Shown here piece after piece: positions 8,797 through 18,472 of a stretch of 64,000 nucleotides of DNA. The notes below the pieces were generated by a model. That model ran no database searches. It saw nothing but the letters and a program-made list of their open reading frames with translations, and was not told where the DNA came from. The number at the start of each line of letters is the position of its first letter. Position 1 is the stretch's first letter. Made by a program: the position numbers and the translations under genes. Origin of the DNA: Thermoactinomyces vulgaris (GTDB lineage: Bacteria; Bacillota; Bacilli; Thermoactinomycetales; Thermoactinomycetaceae); assembly GCF_003688725.1 (NCBI RefSeq), contig NZ_REFP01000007.1, positions 354,900-418,899 of the forward strand, read 5' to 3'.

Positions 8797-9060
8797 ATAT
8801 CTGATGTGAATGGGAAATGCGAAGACGGAGAAGAGTAGACGGATTAAAGCAGTCAGAGAGAGAAACCCTTGGCTGAAAGGTTTCTTCTGCATTTAACCGT
8901 TGAACGTCGCTCTTGAGCAGGTTGTCTGAAAGGTTGACGAAACCGTGTAAGATAACCCGGTTCCAGCCGTTATCTGGTCAGAGTGCACTAATTTTTTAAT
9001 TAGTGAATAAAGGTGGTACCGCGAAAAGACCTTTCGTCCTTTGTTGGCGAAGGTTTTTTT
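8797..9060 (+). ncRNA. T-box leader (tRNA-Val responsive) of valS
   Basis: The T-box sequence AAGGTGGTACCGCG lies at 9010-9023. Its UGGU bulge can pair with an ACCA tRNA end, as expected for tRNA-Val. Stem I features are AGTA (about 8835), AGAGAG and CTGAAAG loops, and a specifier-loop region TGAACGTCGCTC in which GTC at 8906-8908 reads as a valine codon. The terminator stem is ACCTTTCGTCC (9029-9039) with GGCGAAGGT (9046-9054) and a T-run to 9061. Uncharged tRNA-Val should favour the antiterminator and switch on valS. The leader fills most of the 404-base gap before valS. Confidence 0.93.
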
Positions 9061-9096
9061 TATTTTCGGAAGAAAGGCGAGCAGGAGGTTGATAAA

Positions 9097-11736
9097 ATGT
9101 CGACGATGCCAAAAACGTATGACCCGAAACAGGCAGAATCCAAATGGTATGATTATTGGATGAAAGGCGGGTATTTTCAAGCGGGAGAAGACCCGGATAA
9201 AGAACCGTTCACCATTGTGATTCCGCCGCCGAACGTAACGGGGAATTTGCACATCGGCCATGCCTTGAACAACACCTTACAAGATATTTTGATCCGTTTT
9301 AAACGGATGCAGGGATATGATGCATTGTGGTTGCCGGGGATGGATCACGCGGGAATTGCCACTCAATCCCGTGTGGAAGCGAAACTCCGGGAAGAAGGAG
9401 TCAGCCGCCATGAGCTGGGACGGGAAAAGTTTTTGGACGTTGTATGGCGGTGGAAGGATGAGTATTCCAAAAACATCGCCAATCAATGGCGGAAAATGGG
9501 GTTGTCGTTGGACTACAGCCGGGAGCGCTTTACGCTGGATGAAGGGCTTTCGGAAGCGGTCAAAGAAGTGTTTGTCAAGTTGTACGAAAAAGGCCTGATT
9601 TACCGCGGGGAATACATTATCAACTGGGATCCGGTTGCCAAGACGGCCCTGTCGGACATTGAAGTGATTCACAAAGAGGTGCAAGGCGCCTTGTATCACA
9701 TCCGGTATCCGCTGGCAGACGGTTCCGGATCGGTGCAAGTGGCCACCACCCGACCGGAAACGATGCTCGGGGACACGGCATTGGCGGTTCACCCGGATGA
9801 CGAGCGCTACCAACATTTGATCGGCAAGGAAGTGGTTCTGCCGCTTACCGGACGCAAAATTCCGGTGATTGCCGATGAATATGTGGATCAGGAATTTGGG
9901 ACCGGGGTTGTCAAAATCACGCCGGCCCATGACCCGAATGACTTTGAAGTGGGCAATCGCCACGAACTGCCACGGATTTTGGTGATGGATGAATCCGGGA
10001 AAATGAACGAAAATGCCGGCAAGTACCAAGGCATGGACCGGTTTGACTGCCGCAAACAAGTCGTCAAAGATCTGGAGAACGAAGGGTACCTGATCCGGGT
10101 GGAAGAACATGTGCATTCGGTCGGGCACAGCGAACGTTCGGGCGCGGTGGTGGAACCGTATCTTTCCACCCAATGGTTTGTGGCCATGAAGCCGCTCGCA
10201 CAACGGGCGATTCAGGCTCAGAAAAAAGGCGAAGGCGTCCGTTTTGTACCAGAACGTTTTGAAAAGATCTATTTCAACTGGATCGAAAATGTGCGGGATT
10301 GGTGCATTTCGCGGCAACTGTGGTGGGGACACCGGATTCCGGCATGGTACTGCGGCCAATGCAGTGAGATGACGGTGGCACGTGAGGAACCAAAGACTTG
10401 CCCGCATTGCGGAAGCGATCAGTTAAAGCAGGATGAAGACGTCCTGGATACATGGTTCAGTTCCGGACTCTGGCCGTTTTCCACATTGGGGTGGCCGGAA
10501 GAAACCGGGGACTTAAAACGGTACTATCCGACGGATGTTTTATTGACGGGATATGATATCATTTACTTCTGGGTTGCCCGCATGATCTTTTTGGCACTGG
10601 AATTCACTGATGACATTCCGTTTAAAAATGTCCTGTTCACCGGCTTGGTCCGGGACGCGGAAGGTCGGAAAATGTCCAAGTCGCTCGGGAACGGGATCGA
10701 TCCGATGGAAGTGATTGACCAATACGGTGCCGATGCCATGCGGTACATGTTGTCGACCGGTTGCACGCCGGGAAATGATCAGCGTTTCCGCTTTGAACGC
10801 GTGGAAGCGGCAAGAAACTTTGCGAACAAAATCTGGAACGCTTCCCGTTTCGCCCTGATGCACCTGGAGGGAGTCGAAGAAGATGATCTTTCCTTGACCG
10901 GCCCGTTTTCAACGGCCGACCAGTGGATTCTGCATCGCCTGAACGAAACGGTCCGGGATGTGACCAGGCTCTTGAATCGTTTTGATTTTGGAGAAGCGGG
11001 ACGGGTGCTGTACAACTTTATTTGGGATGAGTTTTGTGATTGGTATATCGAGTTTGCCAAACTTCCTCTTTACGGTGAAGATGAAGAGGCGAAAAGAGTC
11101 ACCCGGTCTGTGTTGGTTCATGTTCTGGACCAATCCCTCAAATTGTTGCATCCCATGATGCCGTTCATCACGGAAGAAATTTGGCAGCATTTGCCGGTGA
11201 AAGGCGAAAGCATTATGATCGCCCCGTGGCCGGTGGAAGATGAACAGTTCGAATCCGCGCAAGCGGTTCGGCAGATGCGGGTGTTGATTGAAATCATCCG
11301 GTCGGTGCGCAATATCCGGGCGGAAATGGACGTTCCGGCCAAACGGCAAATCGAGCTTTTGATCCGTCCGGACGGTGACATGGAAGAAACCATCCGGAAG
11401 CACGAATCGGCGATTAAAAAATTGTGCGGTGTCGACCGGTTAACGATTGATTCCGGTCTCAAACGGCCGCAAAAATCCATGACGGATGTGGTGACCGGCG
11501 CCGAGATATTCTTGCCGCTTGCCGGAATGGTGGATGTGGAACAAACCATTGCCCGTCTGAAAGCCGAATTGAAAAAATTAAATGCCGAAGTGGAAAGAGT
11601 GGAGAAAAAACTGGCAAACCCCGGCTTTGTTTCCAAAGCACCCGCTGAAGTGGTCGGGAAAGAACGGAAAAAAGGTGAAGAGTATAAAGAAAAACGAGAG
11701 AAAGTGCTCGCCCGTTTGAAGGAAATGGAAGGATGA
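9097..11736 (+). CDS. valS: Valyl-tRNA synthetase
   Basis: An 879-residue class Ia synthetase that charges tRNA-Val and edits threonine. It has HIGH at residues 52-55 (NLHIGHALN), the CP1 editing region with [17 protein letters not shown] at 525-529 and a C-terminal coiled-coil arm rich in Lys/Glu (about residues 810-879). A CxxC...CxxC zinc-like knuckle (YCGQC, CPHCG) lies around residue 430. ATG 9097 is chosen with AGGAGG at 9083-9088; the upstream in-frame ATG at 9013 lies inside the T-box. The size and order are typical of bacterial ValS. Confidence 0.98.
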   Translation: MSTMPKTYDPKQAESKWYDYWMKGGYFQAGEDPDKEPFTIVIPPPNVTGNLHIGHALNNTLQDILIRFKRMQGYDALWLPGMDHAGIATQSRVEAKLREEGVSRHELGREKFLDVVWRWKDEYSKNIANQWRKMGLSLDYSRERFTLDEGLSEAVKEVFVKLYEKGLIYRGEYIINWDPVAKTALSDIEVIHKEVQGALYHIRYPLADGSGSVQVATTRPETMLGDTALAVHPDDERYQHLIGKEVVLPLTGRKIPVIADEYVDQEFGTGVVKITPAHDPNDFEVGNRHELPRILVMDESGKMNENAGKYQGMDRFDCRKQVVKDLENEGYLIRVEEHVHSVGHSERSGAVVEPYLSTQWFVAMKPLAQRAIQAQKKGEGVRFVPERFEKIYFNWIENVRDWCISRQLWWGHRIPAWYCGQCSEMTVAREEPKTCPHCGSDQLKQDEDVLDTWFSSGLWPFSTLGWPEETGDLKRYYPTDVLLTGYDIIYFWVARMIFLALEFTDDIPFKNVLFTGLVRDAEGRKMSKSLGNGIDPMEVIDQYGADAMRYMLSTGCTPGNDQRFRFERVEAARNFANKIWNASRFALMHLEGVEEDDLSLTGPFSTADQWILHRLNETVRDVTRLLNRFDFGEAGRVLYNFIWDEFCDWYIEFAKLPLYGEDEEAKRVTRSVLVHVLDQSLKLLHPMMPFITEEIWQHLPVKGESIMIAPWPVEDEQFESAQAVRQMRVLIEIIRSVRNIRAEMDVPAKRQIELLIRPDGDMEETIRKHESAIKKLCGVDRLTIDSGLKRPQKSMTDVVTGAEIFLPLAGMVDVEQTIARLKAELKKLNAEVERVEKKLANPGFVSKAPAEVVGKERKKGEEYKEKREKVLARLKEMEG

Positions 11737-11740
11737 CAAA

Positions 11741-11765
11741 GGGGAGGGTTCTCCCCTCCCCGTTT
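11741..11765 (+). terminator. Possible weak terminator after valS
   Basis: GGGGAGGG (11741-11748) pairs with CCCTCCCC (11754-11761). Only GTTTC follows, so read-through into folC is likely. Confidence 0.4.
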
Positions 11766-11856
11766 CATATTGACGGATGGCCGGATAACAGGCAAAATGG
11801 ACAAAGTGAATGTATTCTTATTAATTAAAATAGTTTTGGAAAGAAGCTGAGGGAGA

Positions 11857-13200
11857 ATGACTCAATTCGAAACAGCTCAAGAAGTATTTGCTTGGATGGA
11901 ACAAACATGTGCCAAAACCATTCAACCGGGACTGGAACGCATGGAATGGATGCTGGAGCGGTTGGATCATCCTGAACGTAGGTTGAAATTTATTCATATT
12001 GCAGGTACCAACGGGAAAGGTTCAACTGCTGCCATGATTGCATCGGTACTAAAAGAAGCCGGTTTTTCGGTGGGGATGTTTGTTTCTCCTTATGTCCTTT
12101 CATGGCATGAACGAATTCAATTTGACGGACAACCGATGGATGAATCTTCTTTTGTTCGCTGGGTCAATGAATTAAAGCCGCTGATCGAAAAAATGGCGGA
12201 AGAAGGGCCGGGGGCCCCGTCTCATTTTGAATTTTGGACTTTGGTATCATTATGTTATTTTGCAAAAGAAGCCTGCCCTTGGTTTGTGGTGTGGGAAACC
12301 GGGATGGGAGGACGATTTGACTCCACCAATGTGGTGTACCCGTTGGTATCCGTGATCACCGAAATCGGTTATGATCACAAAAAGTGGCTGGGCGAAACGT
12401 TGGAAGAGATCGCAACGGAAAAAGCGGGGATTATCAAACCCGGAGTGCCTGTGATATGCGGCAGCGAAAAAGAAGAAGCACTGTCCGTCATCAAACGTGT
12501 TGCCAAAGACAAACATTCCCGATTATATATGTATAATGAAGATTTTTCTGTCATCGCACATCATCAGGGTCTGGATGAACAAAGATTCACGTTTCAAAAT
12601 GTGTATCGCGAGCTGGAAAATCTTTCGCTCCCGCTGGCCGGGGATCATCAGTTGCAAAATGCGGCAACGGCATTGATGACGTTGGAAATTTTGCGCCAAA
12701 ATTATGCAACGGTCATCGAGCCGGAGCATTACATCAACGGATTGAAAAAAACAGCGTGGCCGGGCCGGTTGGAAAAAGCGGGTGACCAGCCGCACATCCG
12801 ACTGGACGGCGCTCACAATACAGAGGGGATCAAGGCGCTGGTTCAAACCATAAAAAAATATGGATCCCGTTATCGCCGAATCGGTTTTATGATTGCCATG
12901 ATGAAAGACAAACCGGTCAGGGAAATGTTGGAGCACCTTGCGCAAACAGCTGACTTTGTTGTGACAACCTCGCTTGAGGAGCATGCTCGTTCCCTTGAGG
13001 CGGAGGAACTGGCTCGCATGTTGAAAGAAATCAATCCGGATTTAAATGTGGTGCCCGTCCAAGGAGAACAAGATGCACTTCACGTATTCCTGAACCAATT
13101 GGATGATGATGATTTAGGCATTGTGGCCGGATCGCTGTATTTGGTTTCTGCAGTGCGGCCGTTATTGATGAACCATGGGGGAAGACAGGGACTTACATGA
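11857..13200 (+). CDS. folC: Folylpolyglutamate synthase / dihydrofolate synthase
   Basis: A 447-residue Mur-ligase-family enzyme that adds glutamates to folates, using ATP. The P-loop AGTNGKGST lies at residues 49-57. It also has SPYVLSWHERIQ, the WETGMGGRFDSTN motif and the RLDGAHNTEG signature of the second domain. ATG 11857 has GGGAG very close (1 base), which is tight, but the alignment to the family supports this start. It follows valS as in B. subtilis and overlaps the first possible murC start. Confidence 0.95.
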   Translation: MTQFETAQEVFAWMEQTCAKTIQPGLERMEWMLERLDHPERRLKFIHIAGTNGKGSTAAMIASVLKEAGFSVGMFVSPYVLSWHERIQFDGQPMDESSFVRWVNELKPLIEKMAEEGPGAPSHFEFWTLVSLCYFAKEACPWFVVWETGMGGRFDSTNVVYPLVSVITEIGYDHKKWLGETLEEIATEKAGIIKPGVPVICGSEKEEALSVIKRVAKDKHSRLYMYNEDFSVIAHHQGLDEQRFTFQNVYRELENLSLPLAGDHQLQNAATALMTLEILRQNYATVIEPEHYINGLKKTAWPGRLEKAGDQPHIRLDGAHNTEGIKALVQTIKKYGSRYRRIGFMIAMMKDKPVREMLEHLAQTADFVVTTSLEEHARSLEAEELARMLKEINPDLNVVPVQGEQDALHVFLNQLDDDDLGIVAGSLYLVSAVRPLLMNHGGRQGLT

Positions 13201-13217
13201 AGGTTGGTGATTTCACG

Positions 13218-14603
13218 ATGAATAGTCAAAAAAGGGTTCACTTTGTAGGAATTGGCGGATATGGCATGAGTGCCATTGCACGGGTTCTTTTGGACTTGGG
13301 TTATCAGGTGTCCGGTTCGGATGTGGCCGAAAACGCATTGGTGAAAAACCTGATGGAGCGCGGAGCCGAGGTTTCGATCGGGCACTCGGCTGAGCATGTT
13401 CACGGGGCGGACATCGTTGTCTATTCTTCAAGCATTTCTCCGGACAATGTGGAACGGGTGGCGGCCAAAGAACAAGGGATTGAAGTGCTTCACCGTTCTC
13501 AAATGTTGGCTCGCCTTTTAAATGACAAAAAAGGGATCGCTGTTGCAGGGGCTCATGGAAAAACAACCACTTCCTCCATGGTTGCCCAGACGCTGGAATT
13601 GTGCGGAGTGGATCCGACCTATATCATCGGTGGAGAGATTGTTGCCTTGAAAGGAAATGCCAAAGCCGGCCGGAGCGATTATGTCGTCGCCGAAGCGGAC
13701 GAAAGCGACGGGTCTTTCCTGGAGTATTATCCGCATCTGGCTGTCGTGACCAATATTGAAGCGGATCATCTTGAAAATTATGGCGGCGATTTTGAAAACT
13801 TGAAAAAGGCGTACCGTTCCTTCCTCAATCAGGTAAGGCCGGACGGTGCGGCAGTGCTGTTTTGGGACGATGGATATGTCCGGGAAATGGCGGATGATGT
13901 AAATGGCCGTATCATCACGTATGCCATTGAACGCGATGCGGATTACCGGGCGGTGAACATCCGCGAAAATTTGCGTCAGATTCAGTTTACCGTTGTGCGC
14001 GGGGAGGAAGTTTTGGGGGATGTGCTGTTAAACATCCCGGGACGCCACAATGTGGCCAATGCTTTGGCGGCCGTCATTGTCTGCTTGGAAGCCGGGGTGC
14101 CGTTTGAGCAAATTGTGAAAGCGTTGTTCCGTTTTCAGGGAGCCAAACGCCGCTTCCAAGTGATTGGCGAAGAACAAGACATCTTGATTGTGGATGATTA
14201 TGCCCATCATCCGACCGAAATCCAAGCCACATTAAAAGGGGCAAAGGCGCTCGACCGCCGGATGGTTGTGGTCTTCCAGCCGCAGCGGTATTCACGCACG
14301 CATTTATTGATGAATGAATTCAGCCAGGCTTTTTACGATGCAGATGAAGTGATCATCAATACAATTTATGCACCGCCCGGCGAGCAACCGATTCCCGGCG
14401 TCACCGCCGAGCGTTTGGCCGAACTGATCAAGCAAAACAGCAATGCCAATACACGGTTTTTGGCCACCAAAGAAGAAGTGGTTGAATATCTGGTTCAACA
14501 TCTGAAGCCCAACGATTTGGTGATGACCATGGGAGCCGGCGATATTTGGCGGGTGGCTCACATGCTGAAAGATGAATTGCAAAAAGAACGGGTGAATGAG
14601 TAA
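13218..14603 (+). CDS. murC: UDP-N-acetylmuramate--L-alanine ligase
   Basis: MurC adds L-alanine to UDP-MurNAc, the first step of the peptidoglycan stem peptide. The 461-residue protein has VHFVGIGGYGMSAIA at the N-terminus, the ATP loop GAHGKTTT at residues 111-118, EADESDGSFL, TNIEADHLE, and DDYAHHPTEIQATL in the C-terminal domain. ATG 13218 is chosen because GGTTGGTGA precedes it by seven bases and the GIGG motif then sits near the terminus; ATG 13197, which overlaps the folC stop, is an alternative. In B. subtilis murC lies elsewhere, so its position behind folC is a local rearrangement. It ends with a clear terminator. Confidence 0.96.
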   Translation: MNSQKRVHFVGIGGYGMSAIARVLLDLGYQVSGSDVAENALVKNLMERGAEVSIGHSAEHVHGADIVVYSSSISPDNVERVAAKEQGIEVLHRSQMLARLLNDKKGIAVAGAHGKTTTSSMVAQTLELCGVDPTYIIGGEIVALKGNAKAGRSDYVVAEADESDGSFLEYYPHLAVVTNIEADHLENYGGDFENLKKAYRSFLNQVRPDGAAVLFWDDGYVREMADDVNGRIITYAIERDADYRAVNIRENLRQIQFTVVRGEEVLGDVLLNIPGRHNVANALAAVIVCLEAGVPFEQIVKALFRFQGAKRRFQVIGEEQDILIVDDYAHHPTEIQATLKGAKALDRRMVVVFQPQRYSRTHLLMNEFSQAFYDADEVIINTIYAPPGEQPIPGVTAERLAELIKQNSNANTRFLATKEEVVEYLVQHLKPNDLVMTMGAGDIWRVAHMLKDELQKERVNE

Positions 14604-14622
14604 CAATTCATAGCGGAGTCGG

Positions 14623-14652
14623 AAAAGAGCCGGTATTTCATCGGCTCTTTTT
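14623..14652 (+). terminator. Intrinsic terminator of murC
   Basis: AAAAGAGCCG (14623-14632) pairs with CGGCTCTTTT (14642-14651), followed by T. Confidence 0.85.
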
Positions 14653-14702
14653 CTGCAGGAAGGATTTATGCTATGCTTTGCATGAGGAAGGAGGAGAGAC
14701 CG

Positions 14703-15344
14703 ATGAAGTCAGGAAAATGGCTTACGTTGATTTTGATCGGCATGTTGGCCGTTTTGGCCGGATGCAGTGCCGGCGATCGTCCGGCAGAAGAAACCCAAAC
14801 CGGACAAAGTGCCGCATCCGATAATGATGTGTCCGATCTGAATTGGAGGGTCCCTTCATTTACATATACCAATCAAAACAACGAAACCGTCGGGTTGGAT
14901 GATTTGAAGGGAAAAGTATGGCTGGCCGACCTTATCTTCACGCGTTGTCCCAATGTTTGTCCGCCGATGACAGCAAACATGTCCAAAGTTCAAGAAGCTC
15001 TGAAACAAGCCGGGGTGGAAGCGGAAATCGTATCTTTCACGGTGGACCCGGAACATGATCAACCGGAACAGTTGCGGGAGTTTGCCGAAAAGCACCATGC
15101 CGATTTGAATTCATGGCACTTTTTGACCGGTTATTCCCTGGAGGAGATCCAAAAGCTGACCCGGGAGGCTTTTAAGGGTTCCATCTCTCAGCAGGAAGGG
15201 CCGTCCCCCGATGTTCCGCTTTTGATCAATCACCCGACACAATTTTATCTGATTGACCAAAACGGGAAAGTCGTGAAATTTTATGACGGATTGAAGCCGG
15301 ACGCTGACCGGATCATTCAGGATATTAAAAACTTGCAAAAATAA
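14703..15344 (+). CDS. SCO1/SenC-family copper-binding lipoprotein
   Basis: A 213-residue lipoprotein with signal peptide and lipobox LAGC (Cys21), so it should be anchored outside the membrane. The thioredoxin-like SCO domain has the CPNVC copper/redox pair (Cys82, Cys86) in FTRCPNVCPPM, VDPEHDQPEQL, and a histidine in NHPTQFYLID as the third ligand candidate. SCO proteins deliver copper to the CuA site of cytochrome c oxidase or act as thiol reductants. ATG 14703 has GGAGGAGAG just upstream. It is a single-gene unit between two terminators, comparable to B. subtilis YpmQ. Confidence 0.92.
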   Translation: MKSGKWLTLILIGMLAVLAGCSAGDRPAEETQTGQSAASDNDVSDLNWRVPSFTYTNQNNETVGLDDLKGKVWLADLIFTRCPNVCPPMTANMSKVQEALKQAGVEAEIVSFTVDPEHDQPEQLREFAEKHHADLNSWHFLTGYSLEEIQKLTREAFKGSISQQEGPSPDVPLLINHPTQFYLIDQNGKVVKFYDGLKPDADRIIQDIKNLQK

Positions 15345-15376
15345 AAGGCTTGAGATGATTCTCAAGCCTTTTTTTT
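15345..15376. terminator. Bidirectional terminator between the SCO gene and ecsB
   Basis: AAGGCTTGAGA (15345-15355) pairs with TCTCAAGCCTT (15360-15370) with a T-run to 15376. An A-run on the other side lets it work on the minus strand as well. Confidence 0.88.
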
Positions 15377-16604
15377 AACGGGAGTTGATGAGACGTTCCC
15401 CTTGGCGGGGCAAATAAAGAAAACTGAGCGCCGAGCTGAACAAGGCACCGGCGATGATCCACAACAAGCATTCCAGGGTTGACAATGCATCAACCCCCCA
15501 AGCGAATAACGCAATCCATAAGGTTTGGATTCCCAGGTTTACCCATCCGATGAACGTCAACCCTTTTGCCCATTGAGCGGCTGAGAGGGGATATAACCGG
15601 CGAATGCCCGGGTATTGTTTCGGATCTGCCAATTGCGGCAATTGCTTGATGAACATCCAGACACAGGCGACATAGACGCCCGCGCTCACCCATCGGTTTG
15701 GAAAGATCCCGATCAAGATCATGGCCCAGATGAGCAGGCGGATCTGAATGGAAAACAGCTCGCTTTTCCGAAAAAAGGTGCGCCAATACAAATAAGAAGA
15801 TGCTTTTTGCCAAGACCAACTGGGAAGGAGCCGGATCAGCCATGTCCGTTTCTTGACAGGGGTTTTGAGCCGCGGCATGTCCATAAACAGGCCGGCCAGC
15901 GAATGATAACGGGCTAACGTTTTTGTTTCCGTTTTCTGCATCAACCGCCAGGGATAGGGATAGGCGGGAGCCTTTCGGTAAATGGCAAAGGCTAAAAGCA
16001 CAAGGCCGATGAGCATGCCTGACGCGAGGATTCCCTGCTGATGCAAAAAAGCATAAGCGGCCCCGCCGTTGAAAAGAAAGCGGATTCCGGTCACCAGACG
16101 CACTTGATGCACGGGAAGCAAAACGGTTAACCGCATTTGCCACCATTCGGCGAAGATGTTTGCCACTTGGATGACGGCAAAAAAGATAAAGGAGGCAAAA
16201 AAGAACCCATGGCTTTTCCAAACCGCGAGATAAACCGGATAAACCAGCAGGGTGAAAATGGCCAGGTGAATCAGATGGATGGCTGTGCTGTAGATCAATC
16301 CGGCCCGAAAATATGGCTTCATCCGGGTTTCCAGAGGCAGAAGAAAAACGGAATCCGCCGGTTGAATCCATGTGCGGATCCGGCTGGATGTCAAGAGCAA
16401 GGCATAAGGAAGGGTTAACAAAAGTTCGATCGGAAAATCGGGGGGCAGCCAGATCAGGAATTGTTCGTAAGCAAAATACACAGCAATGAATAAGATTCCC
16501 AGAAAAAGGGGCGTCCCCCCGCCGCTGGCCACCATCCGGATGCGTTGCATGGCAGCCAACCAGGAATTTTTCATTCGGTCATAAAAAAGTTTACCGGTAT
16601 TCAT
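15375..16604 (-). CDS. ecsB: ABC transporter permease EcsB
   Basis: A 409-residue integral membrane protein with about eight to ten hydrophobic segments, for example GTPLFLGILFIAVYFAYEQF near residue 35 and the C-terminal CLLWIIAGALFSSALSFLYL. The size and the adjacent EcsA-type ATPase fit EcsB, the membrane half of an exporter that affects protein secretion, processing and, in B. subtilis, sporulation and competence. The start overlaps the ecsA stop by four bases, so translation is coupled. The substrate is not established by the sequence. Confidence 0.85.
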   Translation of the reverse strand: MNTGKLFYDRMKNSWLAAMQRIRMVASGGGTPLFLGILFIAVYFAYEQFLIWLPPDFPIELLLTLPYALLLTSSRIRTWIQPADSVFLLPLETRMKPYFRAGLIYSTAIHLIHLAIFTLLVYPVYLAVWKSHGFFFASFIFFAVIQVANIFAEWWQMRLTVLLPVHQVRLVTGIRFLFNGGAAYAFLHQQGILASGMLIGLVLLAFAIYRKAPAYPYPWRLMQKTETKTLARYHSLAGLFMDMPRLKTPVKKRTWLIRLLPSWSWQKASSYLYWRTFFRKSELFSIQIRLLIWAMILIGIFPNRWVSAGVYVACVWMFIKQLPQLADPKQYPGIRRLYPLSAAQWAKGLTFIGWVNLGIQTLWIALFAWGVDALSTLECLLWIIAGALFSSALSFLYLPRQGERLINSR

Positions 16605-17335
16605 GATCGCTTCCCTTCTATCGCCAACATAAACAATTCATCCAATGCCTTGTTTCGGGTTCCTGCCTGCCGGTTCATCTCGGACAAGGTTCCGGAGAAG
16701 CGCACTTCGCCTTCATGAAGCAATACAAAGCGCTCACAATGTTTTTCGGCCGTTTCCAAAATGTGTGTGGACATTAAAATGCCCATCCCCTCTTTTTTTC
16801 CTTCTTCCAACAATTGGAGCAAAGAACGGATGGCCAGCGGATCCAACCCGACAAAGGGTTCGTCGATGATCAAAAAACGGGGGCGGACCAAGAAAGCGCA
16901 CAAGATCATGATTTTTTGCTGCATTCCTTTGGAAAAATTGTCCGGAAACCAGTTTTTCACTTTGTTCATCCGAAAACGTTCCAGCAAGGCCCCTGCGCGC
17001 TGTTTAAACTCTTCCCGAGACAATTGATAAGCACCGGCTGTCAGTTCCAGGTGCTCCCATAAAGTGAGTTCTTCATAAAATTGCGGGGTTTCCGGGATAT
17101 AAGCGAGTTGGGACCGGAACGATTTCGGATTTTCTGACAACGTGTGCCCGTTGATGGTGACGGTGCCGGAAAAAGGGGTGACAAGGCCCAGGATATTTTT
17201 GATGGTGGTGCTCTTTCCGGCGCCGTTCAATCCGATGAGGCCCACCATTTCACCGGGTTTCACCGAAAAATTGACATTTTTGATGACCGGATGTTGACGG
17301 GCATATCCACCGTAAAGTTGTTTGACTGAAAGCAT
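16601..17335 (-). CDS. ecsA: ABC transporter ATP-binding protein EcsA
   Basis: A 244-residue ATPase with Walker A GLNGAGKST (35-43), signature FSKGMQQK, Walker B FLIIDEPFVGLD and the H-loop STHILETAEKH. The N-terminus LSVKQLYGGYARQHPVIKNV is EcsA-like. An AAAGGAGT lies seven bases before the ATG on the minus strand. It powers the EcsB permease encoded immediately downstream. The pair sits between murC/SCO and the prepilin genes. Confidence 0.92.
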   Translation of the reverse strand: MLSVKQLYGGYARQHPVIKNVNFSVKPGEMVGLIGLNGAGKSTTIKNILGLVTPFSGTVTINGHTLSENPKSFRSQLAYIPETPQFYEELTLWEHLELTAGAYQLSREEFKQRAGALLERFRMNKVKNWFPDNFSKGMQQKIMILCAFLVRPRFLIIDEPFVGLDPLAIRSLLQLLEEGKKEGMGILMSTHILETAEKHCERFVLLHEGEVRFSGTLSEMNRQAGTRNKALDELFMLAIEGKRS

Positions 17336-17500
17336 AAAATACTCCTTTATGCATTGAAAAATGGATATGGTTTACCATTAGTTTGCGTGAAAAAAGAAAG
17401 GATTGCAAGCAGGGAAATGATCCGCGGATGGAAAGGAAATTTCAAAATAAAGTAGAATTGGTAAAAATTGTTGATGTTTTTTGCGGGAGGAGGGAAGCGG

Positions 17501-18472
17501 ATGCTTTTGGAGGAAGCCGTTCATCTTGCCTTGAAAGAAGGCGCGACCGATTTGCATTACATTGAGGGGGAGCATCCTTGTGTGCGGGTGAACGGGAAGG
17601 TCTTTGTTTTGTGTGCCGGCCGGGGAAAAAGAGAAGAAATTGAAAAGTGCATGGCATCCGGGGCCGATCCGGCGAGGGAGTCGGATTTCAAATGGTATTC
17701 AGGTCATCACCGGGCGAGGGTCCATTGTTATCAAAAACAAGAACGGCTGGCGCTGGCCATCCGCTTTTTGCCGGATCGCATTCCGACTCCGAAAGAGCTT
17801 CATCTTCCCCCGGTGCTGTATCAAAAAGTGATGTTTCAAACCGGTTTGCTGTTGGTCACGGGCCCGACCGGAAGCGGAAAAACGACAACGCTGGCTTCCT
17901 TGATCCAGGAATTGAATCGTACGGAAGCCTTACATATCCTGACTTTGGAAGATCCGATCGAGTATCTCCATGCGTCAAAAAAGTCGCTGGTCATCCAACG
18001 GGAAATCGGGAAAGACACCGAAAGTTATGTAAGCGGCATGTTGTCCGCTTTGCGGCAAGGTCCGGATGTGATCATGGTCGGGGAGTTAAGAGACACTGAA
18101 AGCATCATGGCCGCCCTTCACCTTGCCGAAACGGGGAAACGGGTCATGGCCACTTTCCATGCCGGGAATGTGGAAAAAGCGATTTACCGGGTCATTGACA
18201 GTTTTCCCGCGGATCGGCAAAGATGGGTGCGGTCACAACTGGCTGCTTCGCTGTCGGCAGTGGTGGCACAAAAGATGGCCGGACCAAACGGCAGGCAGAA
18301 GCGGCCAGTGTTTGAAGTTTTGTTGAACCATCGTTCTGTTGCCCATCTGATTCGAAATGGCGAGATCCACCAGCTCCCTTCCGTGATGCAGGCTCATCAG
18401 GCTTCAGGCATGCAGACCATGGAAATGGAATTGAGAAAATTGCAAGAGGAAGGAATCAGTTGCATTGAATGA
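17501..18472 (+). CDS. PilT-type secretion/retraction ATPase
   Basis: A 323-residue hexameric AAA-like ATPase of the PilT/GspE group. Walker A is GPTGSGKTT (121-129), the Asp box follows in LEDPIEYLH, Walker B is GPDVIMVGELRD, and the His-box region reads ATFHAGNVEKA. A VAHLIRNGEIHQLPSVMQ segment near the C-terminus resembles the AIRNLIRE motif of retraction ATPases, which argues for PilT over assembly ATPases. ATG 17501 has GGGAGGAGGG upstream. It overlaps the prepilin peptidase gene, so the two are co-expressed. B. subtilis lacks such a gene beside comC. No pilin gene is in the window. Confidence 0.86.
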   Translation: MLLEEAVHLALKEGATDLHYIEGEHPCVRVNGKVFVLCAGRGKREEIEKCMASGADPARESDFKWYSGHHRARVHCYQKQERLALAIRFLPDRIPTPKELHLPPVLYQKVMFQTGLLLVTGPTGSGKTTTLASLIQELNRTEALHILTLEDPIEYLHASKKSLVIQREIGKDTESYVSGMLSALRQGPDVIMVGELRDTESIMAALHLAETGKRVMATFHAGNVEKAIYRVIDSFPADRQRWVRSQLAASLSAVVAQKMAGPNGRQKRPVFEVLLNHRSVAHLIRNGEIHQLPSVMQAHQASGMQTMEMELRKLQEEGISCIE